Positions 21,522 through 34,200 of a DNA stretch of 64,000 bases are shown piece after piece. Below the pieces are notes generated by a model that saw nothing but the letters and a program-made list of their open reading frames with translations, made no database searches and had not been told where the DNA came from. The stretch comes from Bathymodiolus brooksi. Lineage: Eukaryota > Mollusca > Bivalvia > Mytilida > Modiolidae. The stretch lies in contig OY804589.1 in NCBI GenBank assembly GCA_963680875.1, forward strand, positions 17,628,413 to 17,692,412, written 5' to 3'. A program made the position numbers and the translations under genes. How positions within the stretch are numbered: the stretch's first letter is position 1; each line of letters opens with the position of its first letter.

Positions 21522-22868
21522 GTTGATTGACGGTGAACCAACGTAATCCGCAATGTCAAAATATTGCTGAATTAACAAGCGCAAATGTGGAAGAATGGCG
21601 ACGATTCCCACATGAGAGGCCTCGTATCCTAGTTCATGGAATAAATAGACGAGTGCGGTAGCTTTGGCTACTAATTAAATGTGCTTCCGTCTTCACTCAA
21701 AAGTTTTCGAAAAAATTATGGCTCGTTCGTTTTCGTAAACTGTTGAAATAATAATAACCAAATAAAACATTTTTGAAGTTTTAGAATGTACATGTTATCC
21801 CCCTTTTTCCATTTGTAATAACCAACCATTTGATTTCTTAATCAGATTCAAATCCGACTCAAAGTATAGCCCATGATCTAATCCATAATGAAATATTACC
21901 AAAAGAGCATTTCGTGTTCAACTTCTTAAAATAAATACTGGGTGGTTCTTAACTTTTTGTCGAAGTGTATATATAGAAATATTAGAAAAGTCGATAATGT
22001 AGAATTTAAATTAAGAGAAGAATCACACCATCAAAAATTTAGATCAACTAAATATGTAAACGTGACATTGAAGAATATTTAATAAAATATTCTTTGTTGT
22101 TTGTATGAAACTTGAACATCAAGTAACAAGGAAGTCAGGTTATATTACAAATCGTATATATACCTTAGGTACTCGTGACAAACATGAGACGTATTAGTAT
22201 TTGGGATATTGCCAGAATTTATTTTAAGAAAAGCATATATGCAACATTGAAACTGATTTAATAATTAAATTTAGATTAAAATAATTAATTTGATCATTAT
22301 ATTATTATATGCTTTATGAATTTATTCAGTTTATGAATAAACGTTACAGAATACCGAAGCGGCAATGAAGAATGGAACATCCAGAAAAATTGGCTTCATT
22401 GGGTACAATAGACACAGGGCGCAGACAAACAACATTAAACACAAAACAGAACACTAAAAATAGCAACATGGTCCCCATCAACACCACAGTGAGTGAGTCT
22501 TAACTGCTCGCGAATATTTTACCCCCCCCTTTATTAAAAAACCGCTGGAGATTACAAAACAAAGCAGTTCTACGTGTAATATTTCAATCTTTAGCCCTCT
22601 ATCATTTAATACAGATGAGAGGAGGGTTGGGATCCCATTAATAGATTTAATCCCGCCATATGTTTATGCCTGTCCCAAGATAGTACCTGGATTTCCAACG
22701 AAATATGGTATTTTTGTGTTCAATGAGTTAAGGTGAGATGAGTATTCGTTTTGTTTATATTAATGGTTTTGTTGACCATCATTCTTTAAACTATTCTTTC
22801 ATAACTAAAAATTAATTGTTTTTTCCGCCTTTTGACTTTGAGCATACATGATGAAGGTTACTCCATAA
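21522..22868. other. AT-rich spacer with a retroelement-like remnant
   Basis: No genes recognised. The block 22618-22690 (GGAGGGTTGGGATCCCATTA and TATGCCTGTCCCAAGAT) resembles a repeat I associate with mussel genomes, probably the 3' part of a retroelement. That identification rests on memory only. A C-rich run lies at 22522-22529. Confidence 0.4.
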
Positions 22869-22878
22869 ACATGTCATG

Positions 22879-23205
22879 CAATCGTAACTACTCGGCCATT
22901 CTCGCCACCCTACAAATAACCTCGTACGTACATAGTAGAAATTCTTCTTAAATTGTTTGCCGGAAGCTAAGTTAAGTTAAGCCGCACGCATATATATTCC
23001 ACGAAAATCCAATATGGAAGACATACTAAGTAAAATCTAATCATGCAAAACTAATTAAAACTGTAATTGAAATATAGAACATTGTTTATAATATAACTTT
23101 ATCAAACTTTCATGTAACGGACATGTGAAAAGTAGTGCGATTTATACGCCTAATGCATACGAGTTTATTTGCAGGGCAGCGAGAATGGCCGAGTAGTTAC
23201 GATTG
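22879..23205 (-). mobile_element. 327-bp MULE-type MITE, copy 2 (inverted)
   Basis: The ends CAATCGTAACTACTCGGCCA and its complement match those of the element at 5280-5598, and the interior aligns in reverse orientation. It is flanked by CATGTCATG at 22870-22878 and 23206-23214, a 9-bp target duplication. A 9-bp duplication here and 10-bp in the other copy is within the range of Mutator-like elements. Confidence 0.9.
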
Positions 23206-23214
23206 CATGTCATG

Positions 23215-23440
23215 TGCACTAAATTTGATATTTATGTTTTTATTAAAGAAAGAAAAAATCTTACCTGTAACCACCCACCTGTAAATTTTGTAAACGCAAT
23301 TTACCAATGTTATTTAAAATTAAATGATTTGCCTCTGCACTATTAACATCGGTAGTGCACTGTTCAATAGTGTTTTTAGCAACACAATAATATTTTATTC
23401 AAAGGTTTGTTACATATATAATGAGAGGCCATGCTCCTCT

Positions 23441-23485
<45 letters not shown>

Positions 23486-23599
23486 TCCACAACAATGACG
23501 TTTTATCTTTAATTCGTGTTATATTTATGTTTAAATAAATTATAAACGTTACAATTTTTATTTTTTTGTTCGGATACATAATAAGATTTATATATAGAG
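23215..23599. repeat. Spacer with long (AT)n microsatellite
   Basis: An (AT)n run occupies about 23446-23481. The flanks carry no recognised feature. The TA-rich sequence lies just left of the second copy of the segmental duplication, as the AT run at 18682 lies left of the first. Confidence 0.8.
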
Positions 23600-24631
23600 A
23601 TTCCAATAACTGTCAAGAAATAATTAAAGTTAAAAGGGTTTTATCAAAAAGTTTATAGCCAAGGACAATGTGTTTTAATGTTATAAGTCTGTCAATATTA
23701 ATCTTTTACAGTAGCTGATTAATTTGAGACCATTTTAAAAACAATATTTTCAAGAAATTAAATGGCTTTAGTAAATGGCATTTTAGACATGTATGGCTAG
23801 ACCCTATATGATAACCACTCTTTAGGTTTAATAAAATAAAATTGTACCAGACAATTTACAAGTACTAGAGTGAGTGATTATTGTTTAACGCCAAATGAGC
23901 AATTGTTCAAGTATATCATGGCGAGAACAAGTTACATTTTAATGAGATGATGATGATGTCTGCATTGTACTAGTCCGACACGCTTAGTCTATTATTTATA
24001 GTGCGAGCTCATTGAAACAACAGTCCATCGGTAGATAAGTCGCTCCCTTCGGACACATTATTCTCATTCCTAGCAAACCAGTCTATTCTTTAACAAACTC
24101 AACAAATGCAAAATTTATAGTAGTTGATTTGACTCCACCAGCACCCAAATTCAGCATCTACCTCTCTCGAGGAATGAACACCAAGAATTACACCACCGAG
24201 GAGGTTTTCAGAAGATGTGATGTTTTTGCCATCAATTGACGTAATGCTAACATTACTTACTATTAACGTTATTTGTGTTTTCTTTGCGTATTGTGGTGTC
24301 CAATGCATATTGTTTTGCGTATTTATTGTTCATGTCTTCTTCGTCTTGTGTAGCCTATGTTGCCAGTTTCTCTGGATTGTCCATTTTTGATTGGTCAGGG
24401 AATATAGATCCTAAGCCGGGAATGTCACATTATATACCCTGTCTGATAGCTGAATAGCATATAATATTCTTTCATGGTACCTGTAATTTTGTATCGGTCG
24501 ATTAATTAAAGAACGACGAAACAGGGTTTTATAAGTTCACCTGTACCTTTGCAAAACTCAAGTTTGGCGGGGTTTTCAAATCGGTATCTGCACGTGCAGT
24601 ACAGGTAAAACTTTCTAAACTTTATTTCAAC

Positions 24632-24805
24632 ATGACAGGTCGAAAACTGTCAGATGTAGAAAGATGGCAAGCAGCTGGAATGATAATTTGTGGTATGTCA
24701 TATAGACAGACGGCTGAACGATTCAATGTAAGCCACTCGATCATTGTTCGATTGAAGCAGCGCGTGAACCAAACCGGGAATGTAAAAGAACGCCAAAGGA
24801 CATGA
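24632..24805 (+). pseudogene. Tc1-like transposase N-terminal HTH, copy 2 (intact frame)
   Basis: ATG at 24632 opens 57 codons to a TGA at 24803-24805: MTGRKLSDVERWQAAGMIIC, GMSYRQTAERFNVSHSIIVR, LKQRVNQTGNVKERQRT. This is a clean first HTH of a Tc1-type paired domain. The TGA sits where Tc1 proteins usually have a Gly codon before RP. After it, the same frame continues PLKTTPREDFVIR, the start of the second HTH, and then ends at the hAT junction. It could make a short DNA-binding peptide, but nothing shows that it does. Confidence 0.8.
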
Positions 24806-24836
24806 CAGCCTCTGAAAACGACTCCAAGAGAAGATT

Positions 24837-25376
24837 TTGTCATTAGAGGATTTCAGGAGAGAAGTAGCCAGATGGCGAACCCACTGGGTCATTACTAAAC
24901 GTAATGATTTGCCAACAACACTTTGTACCACACTTGATTCTGTAAATCCAGTTCTTTATCCTTCTATAGATACAATATTGATAAAAATATGTGTTTTGTT
25001 AACTATGCCAGTAGCAAGCGCTACTGCTGAAATGCCATTTAATGTACTGAGACGTTTGAAAACTTATGTTAGGTCGACCATGAAGAATGACAGGCTATCA
25101 TCCTTAAGATTGATGCATATATTAACCGAGATTTTGAAGTGGACTTGTACAAAGCAATGGAGGTATTCGTATCTGCTAAGACACGAAGGGCAGATTTTGG
25201 ACAATTTTAAGAAATTCTTGTCTATCAAAGTCATTAAAATAGTGCTTGATTCTGTTATATGAAACATTGAAATGGCCCCAGATCGCACCATTTTGCATCC
25301 CTTCAAAAAAAATCCCAGACCCCCTCCCCCTCTCAAGAATTATGGCGTGCACACTATCAAGCCTCAGCTACGCCCC
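24837..25376 (+). pseudogene. hAT transposase C-terminal dimerisation fragment, copy 2
   Basis: This has the same 141-codon open frame as copy 1 (to 25262), with a handful of substitutions, and the same LTMPVASATAEMPF block. It keeps the frame but has no ATG start and no catalytic core. It is followed by the hAT-like end at about 25350-25376 (GCCTCAGCTACGCCCCTGG). That both copies stay open over 420 nt is explained by recent duplication and needs no selection. Confidence 0.85.
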
Positions 25377-25583
25377 TGGGTCTGACAGAATAAATAAACA
25401 AATTTCTAGTTTCTGTCTGACATTTTATTAAAACTGAAACGGATTTTAATGCCGTTTCTATCAAATCCGTTGGCAGCGGAAGCCGTCTTGAAGTGATGAA
25501 TACATTTCATTCGCCAACTGGACGACCGCAAAGAAATATTTGATCGCCCAGCTGAAATTTTACTCGCCGTGGGCGACCGTTAA

Positions 25584-26018
25584 TTGCTATCCCTGCAAAC
25601 CATAATTAAACTCATGAAAGAATACCCAAACTCAAAAGTAACATTGTTGGAAACCCCGCTGTACTCTATAGCTCGTTACAATCAATTTAAAGGATTTAAA
25701 TCATCATCCAAACAAGATGAAAAAAACAAGCCATCATTTGATCACAATCAGGATAAAGACTTGCAGTCTCGGATCCTTAACCTAAATTCGCAGATTAGAG
25801 TACTTAACCGGGAACTTGGTCAGATAGCTCCTGCCTTTAACCAAGACGTGTATTAAAGCCCAATGAGGCGGACACAACGCAGACAAGGCCCACCAACAAC
25901 CAGCATCGTAACAAAATTCAGTTTATATAGAGACGGCATTCACCCTAAAACTCCACTAGCTAAAGTCTGGTTACGTAAACTTGAACTACAAGTCTTCAGG
26001 GATTGCTGGTCCCGTTAA
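25584..26018 (+). pseudogene. LINE ORF1-like SGNH-hydrolase-type fragment
   Basis: One frame, open except for a TAA at 25854-25856, encodes VTLLETPLYSIARYNQFKGF, then LNSQIRVLNRELGQIAPAFN and, after the stop, RDGIHPKTPLAKVWLRKLEL to a TAA at 26016-26018. The final D-G-I-H-P matches the Asp-x-x-His catalytic dyad end of SGNH/GDSL esterases, which occur in ORF1 of some LINEs. The N-terminal GDS block is not visible, so it is 5'-truncated. The family assignment is by motif pattern. Confidence 0.55.
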
Positions 26019-26144
26019 GCACCATTTAGTTCTGACAATATATATTTTTAACTGTACTTAATACTGTTAACTGTACATAAAAGGCTACAAACATATTAGT
26101 CTTATTAACGATTTTAGAAGGCTTCTTAATGTTTTCAGAAATCT

Positions 26145-26760
26145 TAATTAAGTCTTCCAAACAATGTTTATGCTCCGTTTCTTATTATTATTATTTTTAT
26201 TATTAAGTCTCCCAAACAACGTTTGGAGACTTATTGTTTTTGCTCCGTTTCTTCTTATTATTATTATTATTCTTGTTCTTGTTCTTGCTATTCTCCTTTC
26301 CTTCCGTGCACCATGAACTTGTCCACGGCAGATCTCAGGAACTACAGGACAGAATTTCATGAAACTTGGTGGAGTTATAGATATATGTTTCTAGTTGATC
26401 CTAGTTTTCAGATTTCTGGTAAAGGGGGTCAAAGCCATATTTTGGGGGGTTCAAAGGGGGTGGTGGTTACTATAAAATCCTACGGGAAACTTGACATTTC
26501 GTACATTAATGTTGATAACTTCTAAATGGATAATGATAGAGACATACATTTTGACATAGTGATAGGTCACCATTAGAGGAGCAATTCTGCGTTTTCAAAA
26601 TTTTCAAGATGTCTGCCATTTTCAAAATGGCTGCCAAAACACATCATAAAAATGGAGGGTAAAATTTCAACATTGTCCGATATCATCAAAATTTGATATG
26701 TGGGTAGATAGTGTCAGTGGCCGGTTTGGGAGACTTCATAATCGTTAGATTATAATCATA
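26145..26760 (+). mobile_element. Hairpin-ended AAGTCTCCC element, copy 1 with a solo end before it
   Basis: The hairpin AAGTCTCCCAAAC-AAC-GTTTGGAGACTT at 26204-26231 is followed by TGTTTTTGCTCCGTTTCTTC and an ATT-rich microsatellite. The other end is GGCCGGTTTGGGAGACTTCA, then TAATCGTTAGATTATAATCA, at about 26720-26760. A lone damaged end with the same CTCCGTTTCTT follows at 26152. Its complement interrupts the LINE at 45394-46068. There is no coding capacity; the ORFs follow the microsatellite and are not genes. Confidence 0.75.
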
Positions 26761-27785
26761 TCTTTGTTATTATTATTATTATTCTCTTTCTTCTTTCTTT
26801 CCGCGGACCATGAACTTGTCCACGGCAGATCGCAGGAACAACTGGACAGAATGTCTTGAAACTTTGTGGTGTTATAGATATATATGATTCTAGTTGGTCC
26901 TAAAGTTTTCAGTTTTGTGGTAAAGGGGGTCAAAGTCATATTTTGAGGGGTTCAAAGGGGTTGGGGGTTACTATAGAATCCCATGGGAAAGTTGAAATGT
27001 CGTACATTAATGTTGATAACTTCTAAATGGATAATGATAGAGACATACAATTTGACATAGTGATAGGTCATCATTAGAGGAGCAATTCTGCGTTTTCAAA
27101 ATTTTCAAGATGTCTGCCATTTTCAAAATGGCTGCCAACACATGGTATAAAAAATGGCGGTAAAAATTCAACATTGTCCGAAATCATCAAAATTTGATAT
27201 ATGGGTAGATAATGATGTCCCGAATTGATTCCCAACATTGAAAAATTTCTACCGGTGGCCATTTTCAAAATGGTCGCCACAATACCGCAAAAATTCAACT
27301 TTGTCCGATATCATCAAAATTTGATATGTGGGTAGATAATGATGTCCCGAATTGATTCCCGACTTTGCAAAATTTCTACCTGTCACCATTTTCAAAATGG
27401 CCGCCACAAAACCGCACAAATTCAACATTGTCCGATTTCAACGCCATTTCATATGTGGGTAGATTATAATGTCCCGAATTGATTCCTGACGTCGAAAAAT
27501 TTCTACCGGTCGCCATTTTCAAATTGGCCGCCACAATACCGCACAAATTCAACATTGTTCGATTTCAACGCCATTTCATATGTGGGTAGATTATGATGTC
27601 CCGAATTGATTTCTGACATCGAAAAATTTCTACTGGTCGCCATGTTCAAAATTGCCACCACAATACCGCAAAAATTCAACATTGCTTGATTTCAAAGGTA
27701 GCTTTTAATTTATTTTTTAAACCGGTTGTCAGTGGCCGGTTTGGGAGACTTCATAATCGTAAGATTATAATCATATCTTGTTATA
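26761..27785 (+). mobile_element. AAGTCTCCC element, copy 2, with ~125-bp internal repeats
   Basis: It repeats the body of copy 1 (CCATGAACTTGTCCACGGCA, GATAGAGACATACA) and then contains about four tandem versions of a unit with TGATGTCCCGAATTGATTCC, a TTTCTACCGGT block and CCATTTTCAAAATGG (27180-27680). It ends with the same GGTTTGGGAGACTTCATAAT and TCGTAAGATTATAATCATAT at about 27730-27775. Its start lacks the hairpin, because it abuts copy 1. Confidence 0.75.
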
Positions 27786-27789
27786 CTTA

Positions 27790-28205
27790 TAAAAGGTTTT
27801 GCTGAGTCAGTGTGGGATCCACTACGCTTGACTGACTACTATTATTAAATGAAATATACTATCTCTCATTCTGCAATTTCTAGTTTTAAGTACCGGTATA
27901 AAGAAATTTAAAATAAAACAAGAGTGAGTGTGGGAACCACTACGCTTACTGTAAATATTAAAACATAAAATAGATAATTATTAATTAGCACATGTAAAGT
28001 AACAAACCAATTTTTGAGACCTCTGTAATTTGCATTAATATAGAGTTAGTGTGGGAACCTCTACGCAGACTTCATTTTAAAGATCCAGGGTTAGTGTGGG
28101 TAGTACTACGTTTGACCAGACAAGCTGCTCAAAAACAATACAGTAAAAGGTCATACCAGTCTGGGATATAGCAAGCCTGACTGGCAGCCACAACCACAAA
28201 AAAAA
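27790..28205 (+). repeat. Isolated copies of the satellite core motif
   Basis: Four short copies of a ~20-bp core similar to AGTGTGGGAACCACTACGCT occur near 27810, 27927, 28049 and 28093, in otherwise unrelated AT-rich sequence. The spacing is irregular (about 117, 122 and 44 bp). They share only the core with the satellite that follows, not the rest of the 54-bp unit. Confidence 0.75.
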
Positions 28206-28214
28206 ACCCACTTA

Positions 28215-31200
28215 ATTCCGGGATAGTGTGGGTATCTCTACGCTTGTTCTTCAATCTAGTCAAACTTAATACCGAGATAGTGTGGGTATCTCTACGCTTG
28301 TCCTTCAATCTGGTCAAACTTAATACCAGGATAGTGTGGGTATCTCTACGCTTGTCCCTCAATCTAGTCAAACTTAATACCGGGATATTATGGGTATATC
28401 TACGCTTGCCCCTCAATCTAGTCAAACTTAATTCCAGGGGATAGTGTGGGTATCTCTACTCTTGCCCCTCAATCTAGTCAAACTTAATTCCAGGATAGTG
28501 TGAGTATCTCTACGCTTGTCCTTCAATCTAGTCAAACTTACTACCAGGATAGTGCGGGTATCTCTACGCTTGTCCCTAAATCTAGTCAAAGTTAATACCG
28601 GGATGGTGTGGGTATCTCTACGCTTGTCCTTCAATCTAGTCAAACTTAATACCAGGATAGTGTGGGTATCTCTACGCTTGTCCCTAAATCTAGTCAAACT
28701 TAATACCAGGATAGTGGGGTATCTCTACGCTTGTCCCTAAATCTAGTCAAACTTAATCCCGGGATAGTGTGGGTATCTCTATGCTTGCCCCTCAATCTAG
28801 TCAAACTTAATTCCAGGATAGTGTGGGTATCTCTACGCTTGTCCCTCAATCTAGTCAAACTTAATACCAGGATAGTGGGGTATCTCTACGCTTGTCCTTC
28901 AATCTAGTCAAACCTAATACCAGGATAGTGCGGGTATCTCTACGCTTGTCCCTCAATCTAGTCAAACTTAATACCAGGATAGAGTGGGTATCTCTACGCT
29001 TGTCCCTCAATCTAGTCAAACTGAATACCAGGATAGTGTGAGTATCTCTACGCTTGTCCCTCAATCTAGTCAAACTTAATACCAGGATAGTGTGGGTATC
29101 TCTACGCTTGTCCTTCAATCTAGTCAAACCTAATACCAGGATAGTGTGCGTATCTCTACGCTTGTCCTTCAATCTAGTCAAACTTAATACCAGGATAGTG
29201 TGAGTATCTCTACGCTTGTCCCTAAATCTAGTCAAACTTAAAACCAGGATAGTGTGGGTATCTCTACGCTTGTCCCTAAATCTAGTCAAACTTAATACCG
29301 GGATAGTGTGGGTATATCTACGCTTGTCCTTCAACCTAGTCAAACTTAATACCAGGATAGTGTGGGTATCTCTACGATTGTCCCTAAATCTAGTCAAACT
29401 TAATACCGGGATAGTGGGGTATCTCTACGCTTGTCCCTAAATCCAGTCAAACTTAATACCGGGATAGTGTGGGTATCTCTACGCCTGCCTCTCAATCTAG
29501 TCAAACTTAATTCCAGGAGAGTGTGGGTATCTCTACGCTTGTCCCTCAATCTAGTCAAACTTTATACCAGGATAGTGTGAGTATCTCTACGTTTGTCCTT
29601 CAATCTAGTCAAACCTAATACCAGGATAGTGCGGGTATCTCTACGCTTGTCCCTCAATCTAGTCAAACTAAATATCAGGATAATGTGGGTATCTCTACGC
29701 TTGTCCCTAAATCTAGTCAAACTTAATACCAAGATAGTGTGAGTATCTTTACGCTTGTCCCTCAATCTAGTCAAACTTAATATCAGGATAGTGCGGGTAT
29801 ATCTACGCTTGTCCTTCAATCTAGTCAAACTTTATACCAGGATAGTGTGGGTATCTCTACGCTTGTCCTTCAATCTAGTCAAACCTAATACCAGGATAGT
29901 GCGGGTATCTCTACGCTTGTCCCTCAATCTATTCAAACTTAAAACCAGGATAGTGTGGGTATCTCTACGCTTGTCCCTAAATCTATTCAAACTAAATACC
30001 AGGATAGTGTGGGTATCTCTACGCTTGTCCCTAAATCTAGTCAAACTTAATACCAGGATAGTGTGGGTATCTCTATGCTTGTCCCTCAATCTAGTCAAAC
30101 TTAATACCAGGATAATGCGGGTATCTCTACGTTTGCCCTTCAATCTAGTCAAACTTAATACCAGGACAGTGCGGGTATCTCTACGCTTGTCCCTCAATCT
30201 AGTCAAACTTTTTACCAGGATAATGCGGGTATCTCTACGCTTGTCCTTCAATCTAGTCAAACTTAATACCAGGATAGTGCGGGTATCTCTACGCTTTTCC
30301 CTCAATCTAGTCAAACTTAATACCAGGATAGTGCGGGTATCTCTACGCTTATCCCTCAATCTAGTCAAACTTAATACCAGGATAGTGCGGGTATCTCTAC
30401 GATTGTCCCTCAATCTAGTCAAACTAAATACCAGGATAGTGTGGGTATCTCTACGCTTGTCCCTAAATCTAGTCAAACTTAATACCAGGATAGTGCGGGT
30501 ATCTCTACGCTTGTCCCTCAATCTAGTCAAATTAAATACCGGGATAGTGTGGGTATCTCTACGCTTGTCCTTCAATCTAGTCAAACCTAATACCAGTATA
30601 GTGTGGGTATCTCTACGCTTGTCCCTCAATCTAGTCAAACTAAATATCAGGATAGTGTGGGTATCTCTACGCTTGTCCCTAAATCTAGTCAAACTTAATA
30701 CCAAGATAGTGTGAGTATATCTACGCTTGTCCCTCAATCTAGCCAAACTTAATACCAGGATAGTGCGGGTATCTCTACGCTTGTCCTTCAATCTAGTCAA
30801 ACCTAATACCAGGATAGTGCGGGTATCTCTACGCTTGTCCCTCAATCTAGTCAAACTTAATACCAGGATAGTGTGGGTATCTCTACGCTTGTCCCTAAAT
30901 CTATTCAAACTAAATACCAGGATAGTGTGGGTATCTCTACGCTTGTCCCTCAATCTAGTCAAACTTAATACAAGGATAGTGCGGATATCTCTACGCTTGT
31001 CCTTCAATCTAGTCAAACCTAATACCAGGATAGTGCGGGTATCTCTACGATTGTCCCTCAATCTAGTCAAACTTAATACCAGGATAGTGTGGGTATCTCT
31101 ACGCTTGTCCCTAAATCTATTCAAACTGAATACCAGGATAGTGTGGGTATCTCTACGCTTGTCCCTCAATCTAGTCAAACTTAATACCAAGAAAGTGCGG

Positions 31201-34200
31201 GTATCTCTACGCTTGTCCTTCAATCTAGTCAAACCTAATACCAGGATAGTGCGGGTATCTCTACGCTTGTCCCTCAATCTGGTCAAATTTAATACCAGGA
31301 TAGTGTGGGTATCTCTACGTTTGTCCCTCAATCTAGTCAAACTTAATACCAGGATAATGTGGGTATCTCTATGCTTGTCTCTCAATCTAATAGGGTATCT
31401 CTACGCTTGTCCCTAAATCTAGTCAAACTTAATACCGGGATAGTGTGGGTATCTCTACGCTTGTCCCTCAATCTAGTCAAACTAAATACCAGGATAGTGT
31501 GGGTATCTCTACGCTTGTCCCTAAATCTAGTCAAACTTAATACCAGGATAGTGCGGGTATCTCTACGCTTGTCCTTCAATCTAGTCAAAACTAATACCAG
31601 GATAGTGCGGGTATCTCTACGCTTGTCCCTCAATCTAGTCAAACTTAATACCAGGATAGTGTGGGTATCTCTACGCTTGTCCCTAAATCTATTCAAACTA
31701 AATACCAGGATAGTGTGGGTATCTCTACGCTTGTCCCTCAATCTAGTCAAACTTAATACCAGGATAGTGCGGGTATCTCTACGCTTGTCCTTCAATCTAG
31801 TCAAACCTAATACCAGGATAGTGCTGGTATCTCTACGCTTGTCCCTCAATCTAGTCAAACTTAATACCAGGATAGTGTGGGTATCTCTACGTTTGTCCCT
31901 CAATCTAATCAAACTTAATACCAGGATAGTGTGGGTATCTCTATGCTTGTCCCTCAATCTAGTCAAACTTAATACCAGGATAGTGCGGGTATCTCTACGC
32001 TTGTCCTTCAAACTAGTCAAATTTAATACCAAGACAGTGCGGGTATCTCTACGCTTGTCCCTCAATCTAGTCAAACTTAATACCAGGATAGTGCGGGTAT
32101 CTGTACGCTTGTCCCTCAATCTAGTCAAACTTAATTCCAGGATAGTGCGGGTGTCTCTACGCTTGTCCCTCAATCTAGTCAAACTAAATACCAGGATAGT
32201 GTGGGTATCTCTACGCTTGTCCCTCAATCTAGTCAAACTAAATACCAGGATAGTGTGGGTATCTCTACGCTTGTCCCTAAATCTAGTCATACTTAATACC
32301 AAGATAGTGTGAGTATCTCGACGCTTGTCCCTCAATCTAGCCAATATTTAATACCAGGATAGTGCGGGTATCTCTACGCTTGTCCTTCAATCTAGTCAAA
32401 CCTAATACCAGGATAGTGCGGGTATCTCTACGATTGTCCCTCAATCTAGTCAAACTTAATACCAGGATAGTGTGGGTATCTCTACGCTTGTCCCTAAATC
32501 TATTCAAACTAAATACCAGGATAGTGTGGGTATCTCTACGCTTGTCCCTCAATCTAGTCAAACTTAATACCAAGAAAGTGTGGGTATCTCTACGTTTGTC
32601 CCTCAATCTAGTCAAACTTAATACCAGGATAGTGCGGGTATCTCTACGCTTGTCCTTCAAACTAGTCAAACTTAATACCAAGACAGTGCGGGTATCTCTA
32701 CGCTTGTCCCTCAATCTAGTCAAACTTAATACCAGGATAGTGCGGGTATCTGTACGCTTGTCCCTCAATCTAGTCAAACTTAATTCGAGGATAGTGCGGG
32801 TGTCTCTACGCTTGTCCCTCAATCTAGTCAAACTAAATACCAGGATAGTGTGGGTATCTCTACGCTTGTCCCTCAATCTAGTCAAACTAAATACCAGGAT
32901 AGTGTGGGTATCTCTACGCTTGTCCCTAAATCTAGTCAAACTTAATACCAAGATAGTGTGAGTATCTCGACGCTTGTCCCTCAATCTAGCCAATATTTAA
33001 TACCAGGATAGTGCGGGTATATCTACGCTTGTCCTTCAATCTAGTCAAACCTAATACCAGGATAGTGCGGGTATCTCTACGATTGTCCCTCAATCTAGTC
33101 AAACTTAATACCAGGATAGTGTGGGTATCTCTACGCTTGTCCCTAAATCTATTCAAACTAAATACCAGGATAGTGTGGGTATCTCTACGCTTGTCCCTCA
33201 ATCTAGTCAAACTTAATACCAAGAAAGTGCGGGTATCTCTACGCTTGTCCTTCAATCTAGTCAAACCTAATACCAGGATAGTGCGGGTATCTCTACGCTT
33301 GTCCCTCAATCTGGTCAACTTTAATACCAGAATAGTGTGGGTATCTCTACGTTTGTCCCTCAATCTAGTCAAACTTAATACCAGGATAATGTGGGTATCT
33401 CTATGCTTGTCCCTCAATCTAATAGGGTATCTCTACGCTTGTCCCTCAATCTAGTCAAACTAAATACCAGGATAGTGTGGGTATCTCTACGCTTGTCCCT
33501 AAATCTAGTCAAACTTAATACCAGGATAGTGCGGGTATCTCTACGCTTGTCCTTCAATCTAGTCAAACCTAATACCAGGATAGTGCGGGTATCTCTACGC
33601 TTGTCCCTCAATCTAGTCAAACTTAATACCAGGATAGTGTGGGTATCTCTACGCTTGTCCCTAAATCTATTCAAACTAAATACCAGGATAGTGTGGGTAT
33701 CTCTACGCTTGTCGCTCAATCTAGTCAAACTTAATACAAGGATAGTGCGGGTATCTCTACGCTTGTCCTTCAATCTAGTCAAACCTAATACCAGGATAGT
33801 GCGGGTATCTCTACGCTTGTCCCTCAATCTAGTCAAACTTAATACCAGGATAGTGTGGGTATCTCTACGTTTGTCCCTCAATCTAATCAAACTTAATACC
33901 AGGATAGTGTGGGTATCTCTATGCTTGTCCCTCAATCTAGTCAAACTTAATACCAGGATAGTGCGGGTAACTCTACGCTTGTCCTTCAAACTAGTCAAAC
34001 TTAATACCAAGACAGTGCGGGTATCTCTACGCTTGTCCCTCAATCTAGTCAAACTTAATACCAGGATAGTGCGGGTATCTGTACGCTTGTCCCTCAATCT
34101 AGTCAAACTTAATTCCAGGATAGTGCGGGTGTCTCTACGCTTGTCCCTCAATCTAGTCAAACTAAATACCAGGATAGTGTGGGTATCTCTACGCTTGTCC

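Larger units (their letters stand above)
23600..25376 (+). repeat. Segmental duplication, copy 2 (empty site preserved)
   Basis: It matches 18761-21521 without the 970-bp TA element. The preserved empty site reads CATATAATATTC at 24458-24469. It contains copy 2 of the Tc1-HTH/hAT fusion. Divergence from copy 1 is low, a few scattered substitutions per 100 bp, so the duplication is fairly recent and the TA element arrived in copy 1 afterwards or was lost here precisely. Confidence 0.9.
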
